Part shown: positions 6,271 to 8,591 of the stretch, piece by piece
Layout of the letters: every line of letters starts with the position of its first letter
How positions within the stretch are numbered: the first letter of the stretch is position 1
NCBI GenBank assembly: GCA_025455765.1
Contig: JALOLX010000045.1
Location: forward strand, 1-8,591
Direction: 5' to 3'
Length of the DNA stretch: 8,591 bases
From: Flavobacteriales bacterium
GTDB taxonomy: Bacteria; Bacteroidota; Bacteroidia; Flavobacteriales_F; PHOS-HE28
The notes under the pieces: generated by a model
Database searches by the model: none
Told to the model about the DNA's origin: nothing
Seen by the model: only the letters and a program-made list of their open reading frames with translations
Program-made: the position numbers and the translations under genes

Positions 6271-7517
6271 TCCCAGAACAGATACGGCTCGGCTGGAGAG
6301 CCCTTGTCGGAGCATACGGGCCATGGGCCACAGGCTTTCTTATGCTCCTCGCTGCTGCCCTGCCGCTTGCACCCGACCTGGTCCCCTCGGCTTTAGTGCT
6401 GTTCCTGGCGGCCACGGTGGTCCGGCAGTTCCGTGCTTTCCATCGGCCACGCGTCCGGCGTTGGCATACACCACTTCCATGGGCCGCTTTGTTCTTCCTC
6501 ATGCACGTGATCGGCATGGCATGGAGCACGGATATCGACTTCGGTCTTTTCGACCTGCAGATCAAGTTGCCGTTGCTGCTCCTTCCAGCGCTGGCCCTGG
6601 TGCTACCTGGCCTTTCGAGATCGGCCAGGCAGGCCGTGCTTACGGTCCACACCTTCGCCAGTGCCATGGCCGTACTGTTCTGTGTGATGGCTGCCCTGTT
6701 CCGTATCGTTGGCGGCAGTGCGTTGGAGCCTGCCCAGGAGATCTTCAGTTCGGCGTTCTCCATCTTCCTTCATCCCACCTACTTCGCGCTGTACCTCAGC
6801 CTGGCGCTCGCTGGTTGGGTGCTAACACCCATGCACAGTGCCTGGCCGGCGTGGTTATCACGTAGCGTGCTGCTATTGCTATGCGTGGGTGTGTTGCTGT
6901 GTGGCAGCAAGATGGGCTGGATCGTCCTGGTGCTGCTGCTTCCAACGGCGCTTGTGCTCAGGTGGAACGACCGCTCCTTGCGCCGCACGCTACTTGGGCT
7001 TCTGATGGCATTCGCTGCAGCCCTGGTGACCTTGGTTTCGACTTCGCCCTATGCCCGCGATCGCGTGCAGGAGGCGTGGCGCGTGGCCGTGGAGGGCAAC
7101 GCGGATGCGAACGCCGAGACCAGCTCTGCGGTGCGCACCATCACCTGGTCGGCAGCGATCAGGTTGTTCCGTGAAGCTCCGCTTTGGGGTACTGGCACGG
7201 GCGACATCAAGAACGAATTGGTCAGGGTCTACGATGAACGCGGCCAACAGTGGGCGAAGGAGCGTCGTTTGAACGCACATAGCCAGTTCCTGCAATCGGC
7301 CGCATGCCTTGGTGTGGCAGGACTGTTCGCCTTGTTGATGATGGTGCTCGCGCCGTTCCTCGGACCTTTTCGCAGAGATGCATTGACCGTAGTGTTCGTG
7401 CTCATCTGTGCCCTGAACTGGAGCGTGGAGAGCATGTTGGAAGTACAGGCGGGCGTGGTATGGACGGCGCTGATGCTCTTCCTGTTGTTCGCGGATGAAC
7501 CCGACCTGGCGGCATGA
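6267..7517 (+). CDS. O-antigen ligase / Wzy-type polymerase family membrane protein
   Basis: Polytopic inner-membrane protein of 416 residues of the O-antigen ligase (Wzy_C/WaaL) superfamily, which either joins lipid-linked glycan to an acceptor such as lipid A-core or polymerises repeat units on the periplasmic side. Many hydrophobic segments are visible (about 21-49, 71-85, 100-115, and several more to about 270). The large periplasmic loop region carries GTGTGDIKNEL and then the NAHSQFLQ signature (N336, H338), matching the Asn-x-His motif near the catalytic histidine of WaaL-type ligases. A GSKMGW segment (213-218) and the early HVIGMAWS segment (80-87) also match the pattern of Bacteroidota members. 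The C-terminus has two further membrane helices (about 346-365 and 375-410). The start at 6267 overlaps the stop of the WbuB-like gene, and its own stop overlaps the next start. Ligases and polymerases cannot be told apart reliably from sequence alone. Confidence 0.85.
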   Translation: MIPEQIRLGWRALVGAYGPWATGFLMLLAAALPLAPDLVPSALVLFLAATVVRQFRAFHRPRVRRWHTPLPWAALFFLMHVIGMAWSTDIDFGLFDLQIKLPLLLLPALALVLPGLSRSARQAVLTVHTFASAMAVLFCVMAALFRIVGGSALEPAQEIFSSAFSIFLHPTYFALYLSLALAGWVLTPMHSAWPAWLSRSVLLLLCVGVLLCGSKMGWIVLVLLLPTALVLRWNDRSLRRTLLGLLMAFAAALVTLVSTSPYARDRVQEAWRVAVEGNADANAETSSAVRTITWSAAIRLFREAPLWGTGTGDIKNELVRVYDERGQQWAKERRLNAHSQFLQSAACLGVAGLFALLMMVLAPFLGPFRRDALTVVFVLICALNWSVESMLEVQAGVVWTALMLFLLFADEPDLAA

Positions 7518-8591
7518 GACCCTTGCACATCGGCTACATCTGTGTGGAGGACCCACGAGACCGGCGCACCTGGTCGGGCACCAACTTCCACCTGCTGGAT
7601 GCGCTGGAGCGTGCCGGGCATCGGGTGGAGGTCATCGCCCCCCTACGCCCGACCGCATTGCTGCTCGCGGTCAAGGCCTTCAATCTCCTCTCCACGAGGA
7701 TGCTGGGCAAGCGGTTCCACTACCGCGATTCACGCCTGCTTTCCAAAGCGTATGCCAGACTCGTGGAACGCCAGTTGAACGGACGGCCGCTCGATCTGCT
7801 GCTGGCACCGGCCGGCCTCGCCGCTGTGGCGTATTTGCAGACCCGCATTCCGGTGGTCCACATCAACGATCGCTGCCTGCATGGGGCGTTGAACTATCAC
7901 CGGATACTACGCGACCTGTTCGCCTGGTCACTGCGCGATGTCCTGGCGGTGGAACAACAGGCCTTGCAGCGCGCCGAACTCACCGTGTACGCATCGGACT
8001 GGGCCAGTGAAGGCGCGCGCAGTAGTGCGCCAGCGGTGGCCGACCGCATCTACACGATCCCCTTTGGCGCCAACTTTGTGTCGGCCCCAGCTTCACCGCC
8101 CGTACGGGGCATCGGTTCGCCCTGGCGCCTGCTGTTCATGGGGGTGGACTGGCAGGACAAAGGCGGTGCCATTGCCGTGGAAGCCTTGCGTCACTTGCGT
8201 TATCTGGGTCATTCAGCCCAGCTCACGGTGGTGGGTTGTGTACCACCCGCTGAGGTCGAGGATCCGGATATGCAGGTGGTGGGGTTCCTGAACAAGAACG
8301 ATCCCATGCAGCGCGACCGGCTAGCGCAGCTGTTCCATGAAGCGGACGCCTTGATCCTGCCCACCCGCTTCGAGGCGTACGGGATCGTGTGCTGCGAGGC
8401 CGCAGCATATGGGCTGCCGGTGTTCGCCACGCGTACAGGAGGCATTCCCACCATCGTCCAGGACGGTATCACCGGCCGCCTGTTCCCTGTTTCCGATGGT
8501 GGAGCTCCCTACGCTGAAGCGATCCGTGAAGTGCTGCTGGATCCGGTGCGTTGGAGCGCCATGCGCCAGGCCGCACGATCGCGGTACGAGC
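7514..8591 (+). CDS. GT4-type glycosyltransferase (3'-partial)
   Basis: GT-B fold glycosyltransferase running off the right edge with 359 residues visible and no stop. The N-terminal domain opens MRPLHIGYICVED and then TWSGTNFHLLDALERAGH (19-36), followed by a VVHINDRCLHGALNYH segment around 114-129. A mid-protein stretch with YASDWASEGA and IPFGAN matches a recognisable GT4 subgroup in cyanobacteria and Bacteroidota that has SSDWAA and PFGAN motifs in the same order (family recollection, not a search). The donor domain has LLFMGVDWQDKGG (206-218), a known substitution-tolerant region where other GT4 enzymes have GRL, then LTVVG, and the EX7E motif (E287 and E295 in EAYGIVCCE), followed by GLPVFATRTGGIPTIVQDG. 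Two adjacent cysteines lie just before E295. The start at 7514 overlaps the upstream stop. The missing end is probably a few tens of residues. Substrates are unknown. Confidence 0.9.
   Translation, partial: MRPLHIGYICVEDPRDRRTWSGTNFHLLDALERAGHRVEVIAPLRPTALLLAVKAFNLLSTRMLGKRFHYRDSRLLSKAYARLVERQLNGRPLDLLLAPAGLAAVAYLQTRIPVVHINDRCLHGALNYHRILRDLFAWSLRDVLAVEQQALQRAELTVYASDWASEGARSSAPAVADRIYTIPFGANFVSAPASPPVRGIGSPWRLLFMGVDWQDKGGAIAVEALRHLRYLGHSAQLTVVGCVPPAEVEDPDMQVVGFLNKNDPMQRDRLAQLFHEADALILPTRFEAYGIVCCEAAAYGLPVFATRTGGIPTIVQDGITGRLFPVSDGGAPYAEAIREVLLDPVRWSAMRQAARSRYE

Noticed and set aside
1..8591. CRISPR array, tRNA, insertion sequence, toxin-antitoxin or phage-defence cassette
   Set aside because: No regularly spaced repeats, cloverleaf sequences, transposase motifs, terminal inverted repeats or defence-protein domains were seen; the coding content is fully accounted for by the helicase, barrel, NfeD/SPFH and glycan genes.

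Overview
The window looks like an 8.6 kb piece of a GC-rich Bacteroidota chromosome, possibly a high-GC Flavobacteriales-type lineage. This rests on family-level resemblance rather than a database search. The RhlE helicase and the PorT-like outer-membrane barrel look like Bacteroidota versions, Shine-Dalgarno sequences are weak or absent, and a TAnnTTTG-type -7 box (TATCTTTG) lies upstream of rhlE. There are no tRNA or rRNA genes, no CRISPR array, no transposase and no phage genes.

The left half is transcribed leftward (minus strand). From the left edge it holds a DEAD-box RNA helicase of the RhlE type (N-terminal 387 residues; its C-terminus lies outside the window), preceded by an unusually long, hairpin-rich leader of about 200 nt with a plausible promoter at 1365-1372. 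Next is a small secreted outer-membrane beta-barrel protein of unknown function with clearly lower GC than its neighbours. Then comes a two-gene membrane-quality operon, nfeD followed by an SPFH/paraslipin gene (qmcA-like), which ends in a strong Rho-independent terminator at 2268-2300.

The right half (3947 to the right edge) is transcribed rightward and diverges from nfeD. It is a tight cell-surface polysaccharide operon: a GT4 glycosyltransferase, a WbuB-like GT4 glycosyltransferase, an O-antigen ligase/polymerase-like membrane protein, and a third GT4-type glycosyltransferase cut by the window end. All three junctions are 4-base ATGA overlaps in which the stop codon of one gene overlaps the start of the next. 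This points to translational coupling and a single transcript. The likely job is assembly of a lipid-linked oligosaccharide on the cytoplasmic face, followed by polymerisation or ligation by the membrane protein.

I see no convincing sign of an undescribed biological system. The items most worth a second look are the structured rhlE leader, the compositionally distinct outer-membrane gene, and the uncertain acceptor and polymer identity of the glycan operon.
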